DNA of 64,000 nt from an uncultured Odoribacter sp. (lineage in GTDB: Bacteria > Bacteroidota > Bacteroidia > Bacteroidales > Marinifilaceae), in contig UQJP01000006.1 of assembly GCA_900541415.1 (NCBI GenBank), positions 1 to 64,000 of the forward strand, given 5' to 3'. Below, one piece after another: positions 17,622 to 27,276 of the stretch (the stretch's first letter is position 1; each line of letters starts with the position of its first letter). Both the position numbers and the translations under genes were made by a program. The notes under the pieces are model-generated. The model did no database searches and was not told the origin of the DNA. It saw only the letters and a list, made by a program, of their open reading frames with translations.

Positions 17622-18980
17622 CTACTCTTTCAAAGCCTTTTCGATCATTTCCTTCAAGGCCGGATTAGAAGGGCGGGGAGCATCCACCGAAACGATCTTA
17701 CCTTCCTTATCGAAAACCATAAAACGCGGAATAGCTTTTATCTGGTAGTCTTTGGCAATTTTACTCCATCCGCTGGCAAACAACTGCACACCCTGCAATT
17801 GTTCTTCCTTCACAAAATCAAGCCATTTCTGCTTATTTTTTTCTTCATCGACCGACACACCGAGAAAAACAACGCTTTGCCCGTGCATTTCTTTTTCCAG
17901 CTTCTTCAAAGAAGGTATTTCCTTCCGGCAAGGCCCACACCAGGTGGCCCACACATCCACCACCACAACCTTACCTTTAAAATCAGACAAAGAAACCTCT
18001 TTGCCCTTCACATCGGGATAGGTGAAATCTGCTCCCACTGTTCCCGGTTTCGTATCGTATACCTTCGCCCCCAACTCCTCGTTTCTTGCTTTTAGGGAAG
18101 GTGTCACCAGATAACGGCCGAACCGATCCTGCATCTCCAGAAAAGCATCGTAAGATTTTAAACTCCGGCTAAAATGGTTCATAACCAATTCACCTTTTAA
18201 CCGATCGTCTTTCACGGCACGCAGCATACCCTCCACCAACTCTCCCGCATCTTTAGGCTGAATGGGGTGAAGCCGGATATAGAAAGAAGCATAAGACGAC
18301 AGCATCCGGTAACCGTCGGGGAATTGTAAAACCTCATCATTGGCAAACTTCTCTTCGGAAAGAATCTGATTGTAATATTCCGGCCAATCTTCCTGCTGCG
18401 GATGCTCCGTCCTCGGCGTCTGCAGAAACATGATGGCATAGAAATCAATGTCATATCCGATCTTTTTTTTCAGAATTTCATCGAACTCCTTATTACCGGT
18501 TTGCACCTTTTTCTGAAAATCCTGAGCCTTGCTTACAAATTCCGGGAAAATAGGGAAAAAATCTTTATAATTACTTCTCACCTTTTCGAACAACACCGCT
18601 TTTATACGAATACTGTCCGCCAGGCTCTCCCACCGATAAAGCATCTCGTTTTCGGGAGTATTCTTCCCATGCAGGCTGGCTGTAAGTCCCTGCAAATTCA
18701 ATCCCACCACATCCCCCGCCTTCAACCACACGGGGAAATGCACCCGGTCTGTTCCCACGGCATAAAACCCCTCCTGTTCCGGGATGAACAAAAAACCATA
18801 AGTCCCGTCAGGTCCCACCTGGGTTGTTGCATAAGACTGTATATTTCCGTCCACAGTCCTATACAAAGTCACTTCTTTTAAACTTTCGTCCTGTACCTTC
18901 CCTATAATTTGGGAATAACGCTGTTCCTTACATCCGAACAATGCCAAACAGCAGATTAACATGAAAAGACCTGTCTTCAT
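17622..18980 (-). CDS. TlpA-like thioredoxin-fold lipoprotein (DUF4369-type N-terminus)
   Basis: Periplasm-facing thiol-disulfide reductase of 452 residues. The lipoprotein signal ends LFGC (Cys17). An N-terminal DUF4369-like beta domain (IIGKVQDESLKEVTLYRTVD) and a helical middle lead to an AhpC/TSA-type thioredoxin domain. Its active site is WCGPC with Cys348 and Cys351, and the cis-proline loop is KAIPRFMV. Both cysteines are kept, unlike the relative at 39964. It lies 57 bases downstream of the sulfatase gene on the same strand and is probably cotranscribed. The substrate is unknown. Confidence 0.9.
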   Translation of the reverse strand: MKTGLFMLICCLALFGCKEQRYSQIIGKVQDESLKEVTLYRTVDGNIQSYATTQVGPDGTYGFLFIPEQEGFYAVGTDRVHFPVWLKAGDVVGLNLQGLTASLHGKNTPENEMLYRWESLADSIRIKAVLFEKVRSNYKDFFPIFPEFVSKAQDFQKKVQTGNKEFDEILKKKIGYDIDFYAIMFLQTPRTEHPQQEDWPEYYNQILSEEKFANDEVLQFPDGYRMLSSYASFYIRLHPIQPKDAGELVEGMLRAVKDDRLKGELVMNHFSRSLKSYDAFLEMQDRFGRYLVTPSLKARNEELGAKVYDTKPGTVGADFTYPDVKGKEVSLSDFKGKVVVVDVWATWCGPCRKEIPSLKKLEKEMHGQSVVFLGVSVDEEKNKQKWLDFVKEEQLQGVQLFASGWSKIAKDYQIKAIPRFMVFDKEGKIVSVDAPRPSNPALKEMIEKALKE

Positions 18981-19036
18981 CGTGCTTATTTTTAATTACT
19001 ATTCGTTTAACGTGGCTCACACCCCCGGCAATAAAC

Positions 19037-20536
19037 TTATTTTTTATTGTTCCGCACCTGTTCCAGTTTTGCCGTCATTTCTTGCACCCGTTTCGGATAC
19101 TGGGCTGCGATATTGTGTTTCTGCGCCACATCTTTTTTCAAATCGTAAAGCTCCGGCGCAGTCATATTTCCTTTCCAGTTTTTATAGGCAGGCACACAAG
19201 CCCAATCTCCTTCCTTAATCCAGATACTCCGCCCATAACCTTCCAGCACCAGCGACTCTCGTCCTTTCTTGGATTTTCCCAACAAAGCCTTATCCAATCT
19301 TACTCCATCCTCGGCAGGATAATCCTGTCCCAATAGACCGGCAAAGCTGGCACAAAAATCCATTTGACAGATCAAAGCATCGGAAGTGGAGCCTGCCCGG
19401 ACATTTCCCGGCCAGCGCACCAACATCGGAATACGGGTGCCCCCCTCGTAAGGATCGCACTTCCATCCCCGGAAAGGTCCGGCAGGTGTATGTTTTCCAT
19501 TCAATTCCTCAGCCTGATCTTTATATCCGTCGTCGAGCACAGGCCCGTTATCACTGGTAAAAATAACAATGGTATTATCCGCCAGATTCAGTTCATCCAG
19601 ATATTTCAAAAACTCGCTCACACACCAATCCGCCTCCAAAATCACATCCCCGCGAGGACCTAATTTTGATTTCCCGGCAAACTTCTCATTGGGCAGGCGG
19701 GGCACATGCGGCTGGTGTAAAGCGTAATACAAAAAGAAAGGCTCGTCCTTATGCGCTTTCACATAATCCTTCGCTTCTCCCAAAAACACTTCATACATGG
19801 TTTCGTCCACCCAAAGGGCAGACTTCCCTCCCCGCATATACCCGATCCGGGGTATTCCGTTCGTGATCGACATATTGTGTCCCACGCTGGGATGCATCCT
19901 TAACAATTCGGGATTATTTTTTCCGGTAGGTTCTCCGGGGAAATTGTGCTTATAGCTCACTTCAATCGGATCGTTCGGATCGAGGTTCACCACATTCCCA
20001 TTTTTCACATACACGGTCGGTACGCGGTCATTCGTCGCCGCCATGATATAAGAATAATCGAATCCGATTTCATTCGGCGAAGGGGAGATGTGCTGATTCC
20101 AGTTCACATTGCCGCTTCCCAAACCCAAATGCCATTTCCCGACAACTCCGGTAGCATATCCTGCCTGTTTCAACATTTTAGGAAAAGTTCCCATGTTTTC
20201 TTTGATCAGCATAGGAGCATCTCCCGGAAGGATAGCCGCACCCACCCGGAAAGGATACATGCCCGTGAGCATGGCAAAGCGGCTGGGGGTGCTGGTGGCG
20301 GAAGAAGCATGGCCGTTGCAATGTCTTAACCCCTCGGCTGCCAGGCGGTCGATTCCCGGTGTCTGGATTTCAGTCGCTTCATAACAACTCAAATCACCAT
20401 ACCCCAGATCGTCTGCCATGATTACCACAATGTTCGGTTTTTTAACCGGTTCTTTTGCTACTGTCTGTAACACAGGCATAACTGCAGCTACGGGAAGTAA
20501 CCCGAATTTCAAAAAATCTTTTGAAGGACAAACCAT
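19037..20536 (-). CDS. Sulfatase, family S1, serine type
   Basis: Secreted arylsulfatase-type enzyme of 499 residues that removes sulfate esters, most likely from host glycans. The start is ATG 20536; the longer frame begins with TTG and only adds two residues. A hydrophobic signal (FGLLPVAAVMPVLQTVA) precedes KPNIVVIMADDLGYGDLSCY with the calcium-binding aspartates. The modification signature is STPSR with Ser82 as the formylglycine precursor, so it needs the radical-SAM anSME rather than an aerobic FGE; no anSME is in this window. GKWHLG and SDNGP are also present. Second gene in its unit is the TlpA-like lipoprotein. The substrate class cannot be assigned by eye. Confidence 0.94.
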   Translation of the reverse strand: MVCPSKDFLKFGLLPVAAVMPVLQTVAKEPVKKPNIVVIMADDLGYGDLSCYEATEIQTPGIDRLAAEGLRHCNGHASSATSTPSRFAMLTGMYPFRVGAAILPGDAPMLIKENMGTFPKMLKQAGYATGVVGKWHLGLGSGNVNWNQHISPSPNEIGFDYSYIMAATNDRVPTVYVKNGNVVNLDPNDPIEVSYKHNFPGEPTGKNNPELLRMHPSVGHNMSITNGIPRIGYMRGGKSALWVDETMYEVFLGEAKDYVKAHKDEPFFLYYALHQPHVPRLPNEKFAGKSKLGPRGDVILEADWCVSEFLKYLDELNLADNTIVIFTSDNGPVLDDGYKDQAEELNGKHTPAGPFRGWKCDPYEGGTRIPMLVRWPGNVRAGSTSDALICQMDFCASFAGLLGQDYPAEDGVRLDKALLGKSKKGRESLVLEGYGRSIWIKEGDWACVPAYKNWKGNMTAPELYDLKKDVAQKHNIAAQYPKRVQEMTAKLEQVRNNKK

Positions 20537-20688
20537 ATTCAATAATATTAATGGATAAAAAAAGACTATACGATAAGCCGCTTAACAATATCAAGGTAAA
20601 TTTAAGTTATTTTTTTAAGAATCCCGCCAAATATTTCAATTCTCCCGGGAATAAACGCCCATAAAATACCCTCCATCGGAAAATTCAT

Positions 20689-20719
20689 AAAAAAATCCCC
20701 CTGCCCAATGGCAGAGGGA
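20689..20719 (-). terminator. Terminator after the aminotransferase gene
   Basis: A 10-base stem with one mismatch (20696-20705 with 20710-20719) around CAAT. On the minus strand it is followed by a run of T (20695-20689). It lies 24 bases past the stop of the aminotransferase gene. Confidence 0.75.
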
Positions 20720-20742
20720 CCTATAAAATAATGATCCGATTA

Positions 20743-21768
20743 TCAATCCAGCACTTTCACCCAACCGAACTTATCCGGCTCATCCCCATACTGAATACCT
20801 CTCAAACGGTGGTACAATTTCGTACACCATTCTCCCGGCACTCCCGGTTTTCCGAACATCAGCTTTTCCTGGTGTCCCTCCTCTATATCGTCAATTTCCC
20901 CGATAGGTACAATCACGGCTGCCGTTCCACAAGCCCCGCACTCCTCGAACGTCTTCAGTTCTTCCACCGGAATCCGGCGGCGTTCCACCTTCAAACCCAT
21001 ATCCTCTGCCAATTCCATGATACTGACATTGGTAATGGAAGGCAAAACGGAATGAGAGGCAGGTGTGATATAAGTATTGGCCTTTATTCCGAAGAAATTG
21101 GCCGGGCCACATTCATCCACATACTTTTTCTCTGCCGAATCCAGGAACAGGGCGGTGAAATAACCTTTATCATGGGCGATCTCTCCGGAAGCCATTCCGG
21201 CAGCGTAATTACCACCCACTTTAATATGTCCCGTACCATGAGGGGCTGCGCGGTCATAAGTACGCTCGATCATCACCTTTGCCGGTTTGAAGCCATCTTT
21301 AAAATAAGGACCTACCGGAGCAACAAACACAACAAACATATATTCAACAGCCGGCTTCACCCCCATCTGCGGCCCCACACCGATCAACAACGGACGGATA
21401 TATAAGCTCGCTCCCGATTCGTAAGGCGGAACATACTCTTTGTTCAATTCCACGGCTTTCACCACAGCCTCTGTGAACAACTCCACCGACGGAGCCTTCA
21501 TCATCACATACTCGGCCGTATTGATCATACGCTTTGCATTTTCTTCACAACGGAAAATCCGGATTTTCCCGTCTTTTCCCCGGAACGCTTTTAATCCTTC
21601 GAAAGCCTCCTGACCGTAATGCAAACACGTAGACGCCATATGCACGGGAATCATTTCCGAATCGGTGACCTCCAGATCACTCCATTTCCCGTCTTTATAA
21701 TGGCTACGAACGTTGTAGTCTGTCTTCAAATATCCGAAGGATAATTTATCCCAGTCCAAATTTTTCAT
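20743..21768 (-). CDS. ilvE: Branched-chain amino acid aminotransferase
   Basis: Cytoplasmic PLP enzyme of 341 residues moving amino groups between glutamate and the keto acids of Leu, Ile and Val. Fold-type IV features of the longer bacterial/eukaryotic BCAT subgroup are present: YGQEAFEGLKAFRGKDGKIR near residue 52, and the PLP lysine in GTGHIKVGGNYAAG near residue 187. SHSVLPSITNVSIMELAEDM and the ECGACGTAAVI loop near residue 280 follow. Length and motifs are normal. It is 72 bases downstream of the dipeptidyl-peptidase gene, so amino acids freed from peptides and their interconversion may be expressed together. Confidence 0.95.
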   Translation of the reverse strand: MKNLDWDKLSFGYLKTDYNVRSHYKDGKWSDLEVTDSEMIPVHMASTCLHYGQEAFEGLKAFRGKDGKIRIFRCEENAKRMINTAEYVMMKAPSVELFTEAVVKAVELNKEYVPPYESGASLYIRPLLIGVGPQMGVKPAVEYMFVVFVAPVGPYFKDGFKPAKVMIERTYDRAAPHGTGHIKVGGNYAAGMASGEIAHDKGYFTALFLDSAEKKYVDECGPANFFGIKANTYITPASHSVLPSITNVSIMELAEDMGLKVERRRIPVEELKTFEECGACGTAAVIVPIGEIDDIEEGHQEKLMFGKPGVPGEWCTKLYHRLRGIQYGDEPDKFGWVKVLD

Positions 21769-21840
21769 AATAGTAGGGTTTAATAGTCAAACTTTATCTG
21801 GAAAAGGAAACCCATACCGCCGGGCACAGGCTTCCTTTCT

Positions 21841-24003
21841 TTATTTCACAATAGTCATTTCATCGATCAGGTTCTTTGCCCCGGCAAATTTATCCACGAT
21901 CCACAGCATATATCGGGTGTCCAAATTAATACACCGCTGCAAGTTTTCTTCAAAATCAATATCTCCGGACATCGCTTCGGAATTTCCATCAAAAGCAGCC
22001 CCGATCAACTCTCCGTTGGCATTGATTACCCCGGAACCCGAATTTCCTCCGGTAATATCGTTATCCGTAATAAAATTCACCACCAGATAATCGTCTCCGT
22101 AAGGTGCATAATCCTTCTTCGCATAAAGCTCCTTCAGTTTGGCAGGAACTTCAAATTCTCCCCCTTTCGGGCCTTCTTTCTCCAACACTCCGGCCAGAGT
22201 GGTATAGTAATCATAGAAAACAGCATCTCTCGGCTTATAACTCCTCACCTTTCCATAAGTCAGCCGGATGGTGGAATTGGCATTCGGCGCCCACGCTTTC
22301 TCCGGATTCATCTCCATCAGGCCACGGACAAACAAACGGTTACCTTTAGCCAGCTTCGTATTCATTTCATTCGAATAGGCTGACAGCTTAATCCATGTTT
22401 CAAAATAAGATTTCCCGGCAATATAAGCCAAATCTTTTTCCAGTTTCTTGCAATCCGGTTTTTCCATAAAAGCATTAAAAGCCTCTTCGCTCATGAAAAC
22501 CGACTGCTTTTTCAAATCCTGTGCGAATTTTTCGAAATCTCCTTTATACTTTTTATCGATCAGTGCTATCACTTCGGGCTGTAAATCCCCGGCAACCTGG
22601 TCATGATAAAGCTTGAACAGGGCAGCGAACAAACGGGCATCCAGTTCCGTGTTAAAATCTTTATAAAAATCGGCTGCCGATGCCTGCAACGATTTTTTAA
22701 TCTCCTCTTTCTTTTCCGCACTGATATTCTTATCACACAAATCTTTCAACTTTTTACCCGAACGATAAGCAAACAGGTGAGCTTCCGGACCGCCCAGGGC
22801 TTCCTGCAAATAGACCGTTGCGGCTGAATAGTTGGACATATCGGCATAAGCCTTCTGTATCGTAGCCAGCACATCGCCATATTTCGTTTTACGTCCCGCG
22901 TCTGCATTCACCCAATTCGTGAACTCCTGCTCGATAGCGATTTTATTTTCTTTGGTCTTCAAATTATTCAAAGCCTTATTCTGCTCAAAAGAATACTTCC
23001 AGTAGTTAGCGCAACTGGCATGTTTCGATGCATACTGGATACGGGTTTTAGGGCTCTTTGCCATTTCTTCGCCCATAATCTTCAACTTTTCCGTACGCAC
23101 TTTATAGCGAATATCGTTCGTCGTATTCATCGTATTTTCCAATCCGAAACTGGTGGTGAAACGATCCGTCGAACCGGGGAAACCCATAATCATGGCAAAA
23201 TCATTATCCTTTACCCCCTTGGCGGAAACAGGCAAATAATGCTTCGGCTTCAAAGGCACATTATCTTTGGAATAAGCGGCGGGACTTCCGTCCGGCGCTG
23301 TATAAATACGGAACATACTAAAATCCGCCGTATGGCGTGGCCACATCCAGTTGTCGGTATCTCCACCGAATTTACCCATGCTCTGGGGAGGTGCGCCCAC
23401 CAAACGGACATCCTTATAAATCGTATAAAGAAACAGGAAAAACTGATTCCCTTCGAACATCGCCTGAACCTGACCGCTCAACACGGTTCCCTCGGTTGCT
23501 TCTTTCACGATTTTCGATGCAACACTATCGATAGCAGCAGCCCGTTCCGTTTCGCTCATGTCGTCACGAAGCACGGCATTCACCCGGTCGGTCACATCCT
23601 CCATCCGTTCCAGGATTGAAGCCGTAATACCGGGATTGGCCAGTTCATCTTCCATTTTATAAGCCCAAAAGCCATCGGCCAGGTAATTATGTTCTACGGA
23701 AGAATGCGACTGTATAGCATCGAATCCGCAATGGTGATTGGTCAGTAACAACCCCTGCGGGGAGATCAGTTCCCCGGAACAGAAATGACGAAAGGGACGC
23801 CCTTCCCGGCCTAATCCCACAATGGCATCTTTAATTCCCGGCTGGTTCACGGAATAAATATCTTCGGCTGTCAATTTAAAACCCATCCTCTGCATTTCAT
23901 CGATATTCTGTTCCTTCAACTTCGACAACAACCACATTCCCTCATCAGCTCTCGCCACAACCCCGGAAAGCAATACAAACACAATAATTAATAAATTCTT
24001 CAT
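21841..24003 (-). CDS. S46-family dipeptidyl-peptidase 7 (DPP7 type)
   Basis: Periplasmic serine exopeptidase of 720 residues that releases dipeptides from peptide N-termini. A signal peptide ends near VVARAD (residue 19). The catalytic triad is visible at the positions known for the family: His91 (TNHHCG), Asp227 (HTADFS) and Ser655 (GGNSGSG). Residue 673 is Gly (AAFDGNSEAM), as in DPP7, not Arg as in the acidic-specific DPP11. So hydrophobic P1 residues are the likely preference. Upstream of the aminotransferase gene on the same strand. Confidence 0.94.
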   Translation of the reverse strand: MKNLLIIVFVLLSGVVARADEGMWLLSKLKEQNIDEMQRMGFKLTAEDIYSVNQPGIKDAIVGLGREGRPFRHFCSGELISPQGLLLTNHHCGFDAIQSHSSVEHNYLADGFWAYKMEDELANPGITASILERMEDVTDRVNAVLRDDMSETERAAAIDSVASKIVKEATEGTVLSGQVQAMFEGNQFFLFLYTIYKDVRLVGAPPQSMGKFGGDTDNWMWPRHTADFSMFRIYTAPDGSPAAYSKDNVPLKPKHYLPVSAKGVKDNDFAMIMGFPGSTDRFTTSFGLENTMNTTNDIRYKVRTEKLKIMGEEMAKSPKTRIQYASKHASCANYWKYSFEQNKALNNLKTKENKIAIEQEFTNWVNADAGRKTKYGDVLATIQKAYADMSNYSAATVYLQEALGGPEAHLFAYRSGKKLKDLCDKNISAEKKEEIKKSLQASAADFYKDFNTELDARLFAALFKLYHDQVAGDLQPEVIALIDKKYKGDFEKFAQDLKKQSVFMSEEAFNAFMEKPDCKKLEKDLAYIAGKSYFETWIKLSAYSNEMNTKLAKGNRLFVRGLMEMNPEKAWAPNANSTIRLTYGKVRSYKPRDAVFYDYYTTLAGVLEKEGPKGGEFEVPAKLKELYAKKDYAPYGDDYLVVNFITDNDITGGNSGSGVINANGELIGAAFDGNSEAMSGDIDFEENLQRCINLDTRYMLWIVDKFAGAKNLIDEMTIVK

Positions 24004-24104
24004 TTCTATACTTACTGATTTTTATTTATTGATAATTTTACCACAGTTACACCACACGTTTCAAGAGCCTTGTAACCTTTCATAACTTCAAATTCACGTA
24101 AGCG

Positions 24105-24112
24105 CAAATATA
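24105..24112 (-). promoter_or_regulatory. Candidate -7 box for the DPP7 gene
   Basis: Minus strand TATATTTG fits TAnnTTTG; no matching -33 TTTG is present. The leader would be about 95 bases. Confidence 0.4.
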
Positions 24113-24266
24113 CAATTAAATCCTCTGTTTATTGGATTTTCAGGATATTTTAACAACAAAATCAAGGTAAAACCCTAAATCCAGCAGACCGATAATTCAC
24201 ACTTTCCAGGCATATTCTTTTCGTTTTTCAAACCCGGTTTCCATGAATTATTCGACAGCTTATTCG

Positions 24267-24274
24267 TATCTTTG
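24267..24274 (+). promoter_or_regulatory. Candidate -7 box for rlmN
   Basis: TATCTTTG fits TAnnTTTG exactly, 26 bases ahead of the GTG start. The -33 region has no TTTG. Confidence 0.5.
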
Positions 24275-24300
24275 CCCCACATAAAATAAAAACGACCGAC

Positions 24301-25341
24301 GTGGAAAAACAAAATATCAGGGAATTATCCCTAAAAGAACTCACCGAGTTTCTGACAACCCATAACGAAAAAGCCTTCCGTGCCAAACAAATCTGGCAAT
24401 GGATCTGGCAACGGGGCACAACCCGCTTCGAAGAAATGACCAATCTTTCCAAAACAACGCAAGAATTGCTGTCCGATGCTTTCTTTTTCGACAGCCTGCA
24501 CCCCCAATTGGCCCAAACTGCGGGTGACGGAACGGTGAAAACCGCCTGGCGGCTATATGACGGGGAAGTGATAGAAAGCGTACTGATTCCCGGCAACCAG
24601 AAATTCACCGTATGCGTATCCTCACAGGTTGGCTGCAAATTAGGCTGCAAATTTTGTGCAACAGGGACATTGGGATTTAAAAGAAACCTCACCGCAGGCG
24701 AAATTTTCGAACAGGTGATAGCGGCCAAAACCGCCGCCGAAGCACAGGGACTTACGCTATCGAACATCGTATTCATGGGTATGGGCGAGCCTTTATTAAA
24801 CTACGATAACGTGATGAAAGCCATCGAACGCCTCACGGCAAACGACGGATTGGCCATGTCGCCCTACCGGATCACGGTTTCCACAGCAGGAATCCCGGAT
24901 AAAATAAAGCAACTCGCCGATGATGAAGCCCGGTTCAACTTAGCCGTATCCCTTCACTCTGCCGATGAAAACACCCGGACAAACCTGATGCCGCTGAACA
25001 AAGCCTACTCATTGGCCGACATTGCAGAAAGCCTGAAATATTTTGTAGAAAAAACAGGAACACGCCCCACGTTCGAATACCTGCTTCTGAAAGACATAAA
25101 CGACAGCCTGGAAGACGCCAAAACATTAGCCCGTTATTGCCGCCAATTCCCCATAAAAATCAACCTGATCGAATACAATGAAGTGGAAGGCAGCGGATTC
25201 CGGCACAGTCCCGACAAAAGAAGGGACGAATTTATCCGTTTTCTCGAAAGCTGCAACATGGTGATAAACCTGCGGCGCAGCAAAGGCAAGGACATCGATG
25301 CTGCCTGCGGACAACTGGCAGGAAAACAGCCGAAAGTCTGA
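24301..25341 (+). CDS. rlmN: 23S rRNA (adenine2503-C2)-methyltransferase RlmN
   Basis: Radical-SAM methylase of A2503 in 23S rRNA (and of certain tRNAs), 346 residues. It starts with GTG; no ATG fits the N-terminus VEKQNIRELSLKELTEFLTT. The SAM-binding cluster CKLGCKFC has Cys112, Cys116 and Cys119. FMGMGEPLLNYDNVMKAIE and NLAVSLHSADENTRTNLMP are typical, and the catalytic C-terminal cysteine lies in the AACGQLAGK tail. Single-gene unit ending at a strong shared terminator. Confidence 0.96.
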   Translation: MEKQNIRELSLKELTEFLTTHNEKAFRAKQIWQWIWQRGTTRFEEMTNLSKTTQELLSDAFFFDSLHPQLAQTAGDGTVKTAWRLYDGEVIESVLIPGNQKFTVCVSSQVGCKLGCKFCATGTLGFKRNLTAGEIFEQVIAAKTAAEAQGLTLSNIVFMGMGEPLLNYDNVMKAIERLTANDGLAMSPYRITVSTAGIPDKIKQLADDEARFNLAVSLHSADENTRTNLMPLNKAYSLADIAESLKYFVEKTGTRPTFEYLLLKDINDSLEDAKTLARYCRQFPIKINLIEYNEVEGSGFRHSPDKRRDEFIRFLESCNMVINLRRSKGKDIDAACGQLAGKQPKV

Positions 25342-25465
25342 AAACCGAAAATACGGAATCCCGGAAAAGCATTCATGCCTGCATCCGAAACAGCCACTTT
25401 TATTCCCGTGCGCCACACGCTTTCAGGCAAACAATAGAAGAACGGAACTGGAAATTCCATCTAAT

Positions 25466-25496
25466 AAAATATCCGCCCTAAACAGGCGGATATTTT
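25466..25496. terminator. Shared terminator between rlmN and gdhA
   Basis: A perfect 12-base stem (25466-25477 with 25485-25496) with loop CTAAACA; A run on the left, T run on the right. The 125 bases between the rlmN stop and this stem hold nothing recognised. Confidence 0.85.
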
Positions 25497-25571
25497 CTAT
25501 TCGGAAAGAGCACCGTTCATGCTCTCTGTTCTACATGCTCTTTTAAAAGCTCTCCATAAAAACCCGGTATT

Positions 25572-26906
25572 TTATAAAATACCCTGATCCATCATAGCAC
25601 GCGCCACCTTAATGAATCCGGCCACGTTAGCTCCTTTCACATAATTCACATAGCCGTCGGGCTGTGAACCGTATTTCACACACTGGGAATGGATCGACTT
25701 CATGATTTCTTTCAGCTTCGCATCTACTTCCTCGCGTGTCCAACTGATCTTCTGCGCATTCTGGCACATTTCAAGACCGGAAGTTGCCACACCTCCGGCA
25801 TTAGCAGCCTTTCCGGGAGCATAAAGCAATTTATTTTCCAGGAAAACAGTAATCGCTTCCGGCGTAGAAGGCATATTCGCCCCTTCCGACACGGCAATAC
25901 AACCGTTAGCCACCAAAGTTTTAGCCTCATCCCCGTTCAACTCGTTCTGCGTAGCGCTGGGCATAGCAATATCGCATTTTTCTCCCCACGGACGACCTCC
26001 GGCAACAAATTTACAACCGTATTTATCGGCATACTCTTTGATTCGTCCCCGGTAGAACAGCTTCAACTCCATCATATATTCCAACTTCTCATCGTCGATT
26101 CCGTCCGGATCATAAATATAACCACTACTATCGGACATCGTCACCACCTTCGCTCCCAGCTCGTTCAATTTCTGCACCGTATATAAAGCCACATTACCGG
26201 AACCGGAAACCGCCACCGTCTTCCCCTTCAAATCGACATTCCGGGTTTTCAGCATCTCCAGTAAAAAATACACATTCCCATAGCCCGTCGCTTCCGGACG
26301 GATCAGCGACCCACCGGACTCCAGCCCCTTCCCGGTAAAAGTACCGCTATTCTCACGCGCCAGCTTCTTATACATTCCATACATAAAATTCACCTCACGT
26401 CCCCCCACGCCTATATCTCCGGCTGGAATATCCGTACCCGGCCCGATATTTCTCCACAATTCAAGCACAAAAGCCTGGCAAAAACGCATAATCTCGGCAT
26501 TGGAACGTCCTTTGGGATTAAAATCCGACCCTCCCTTAGCTCCGCCCATAGGCAAAGTCGTCAGTGAATTTTTAAAAGTCTGTTCAAAAGCCAGGAACTT
26601 CAAAATAGAAAGATTCACAGATGAATGGAAACGAACACCTCCCTTATACGGCCCGATAGCATTATTATGCTGAATACGGTAACCCATATTCGTATGTACA
26701 TTTCCCTGATCGTCCGTCCAGGTCACCCGAAACGAAAAAATACGGTCGGGAATACACAAACGCTCGATCAAATTACTCTTCTCGAATTCAATGTTTTGAT
26801 TGTAAACATCCTCGATAGTTGTCAATACTTCTGCCACAGCCTGATGATATTCAGACTCATTCGGAAACCGTCGTTTCAACTCCGTTAATACATCTTTTGC
26901 ATTCAT
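25572..26906 (-). CDS. gdhA: NADP(H)-type glutamate dehydrogenase
   Basis: Cytoplasmic enzyme making glutamate from ammonium and 2-oxoglutarate, 444 residues, the usual size of the hexameric bacterial form. The start at 26906 (MNAKDVLTELKRRFPNESEY) matches family starts; the frame upstream is open but is not family-like. Substrate-site motifs are present: YKGGVRFHSSVNLSILKFLA, then TLPMGGAKGGSDFNPKGRS with the catalytic lysine. The nucleotide-binding segment is VAVSGSGNVALYTVQKL. Monocistronic and divergent from susC. Confidence 0.96.
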   Translation of the reverse strand: MNAKDVLTELKRRFPNESEYHQAVAEVLTTIEDVYNQNIEFEKSNLIERLCIPDRIFSFRVTWTDDQGNVHTNMGYRIQHNNAIGPYKGGVRFHSSVNLSILKFLAFEQTFKNSLTTLPMGGAKGGSDFNPKGRSNAEIMRFCQAFVLELWRNIGPGTDIPAGDIGVGGREVNFMYGMYKKLARENSGTFTGKGLESGGSLIRPEATGYGNVYFLLEMLKTRNVDLKGKTVAVSGSGNVALYTVQKLNELGAKVVTMSDSSGYIYDPDGIDDEKLEYMMELKLFYRGRIKEYADKYGCKFVAGGRPWGEKCDIAMPSATQNELNGDEAKTLVANGCIAVSEGANMPSTPEAITVFLENKLLYAPGKAANAGGVATSGLEMCQNAQKISWTREEVDAKLKEIMKSIHSQCVKYGSQPDGYVNYVKGANVAGFIKVARAMMDQGIL

Positions 26907-26998
26907 CTGTAGTAAATTTAAAAAGAACATCCGTCTTAAAACGGACATTCATCATGTTAGTATATTTAGGTTATTGTTGTGTTCGATGATTCGTTTCA

Positions 26999-27006
26999 CA
27001 AATATA
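26999..27006 (-). promoter_or_regulatory. Candidate -7 box for gdhA
   Basis: Minus strand TATATTTG fits TAnnTTTG; no -33 TTTG at the usual spacing. It predicts a leader near 90 bases. Confidence 0.45.
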
Positions 27007-27215
27007 TATAAAAATTTATTATTTCCTCTCTGTTGTTAAAATCTTAACATGAAATACATTTTTGTGCAAATTAGGGATTTTGAAAACGTTAGCGCGTTTA
27101 AAATTCACATCACACTCATCCAATTCTGGAATGTTCTTCCATAAAAACCATTGAAACAAGAAATTCAAAAATTATCTGTCATTCCGATTTAACATTTTCA
27201 TGAATATTTAATATA

Positions 27216-27223
27216 TAATTTTG
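27216..27223 (+). promoter_or_regulatory. Candidate -7 box for the susC-susD unit
   Basis: TAATTTTG fits TAnnTTTG, 53 bases ahead of the susC start. The -33 position lacks TTTG, which would fit a promoter needing an activator. Confidence 0.5.
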
Positions 27224-27276
27224 CGCGCTGGTTTAGTGAACATCGAATAAGTTTCAATTTATACATCAATTTTTTT

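Larger units (their letters stand above)
26907..27276. other. Divergent regulatory region between gdhA and susC
   Basis: 370 bases of AT-rich sequence. It holds candidate -7 boxes in both directions (listed separately) and a small dyad GTTAA-AATC-TTAAC near 27035. No conserved RNA element was recognised. Confidence 0.5.

Noticed and set aside
14802..20536. Polysaccharide utilisation locus spanning GH2 to sulfatase
   Set aside because: No SusC/SusD or sensor gene lies within it and the genes are on opposite strands with a terminator between; only a loose glycan link is supported.
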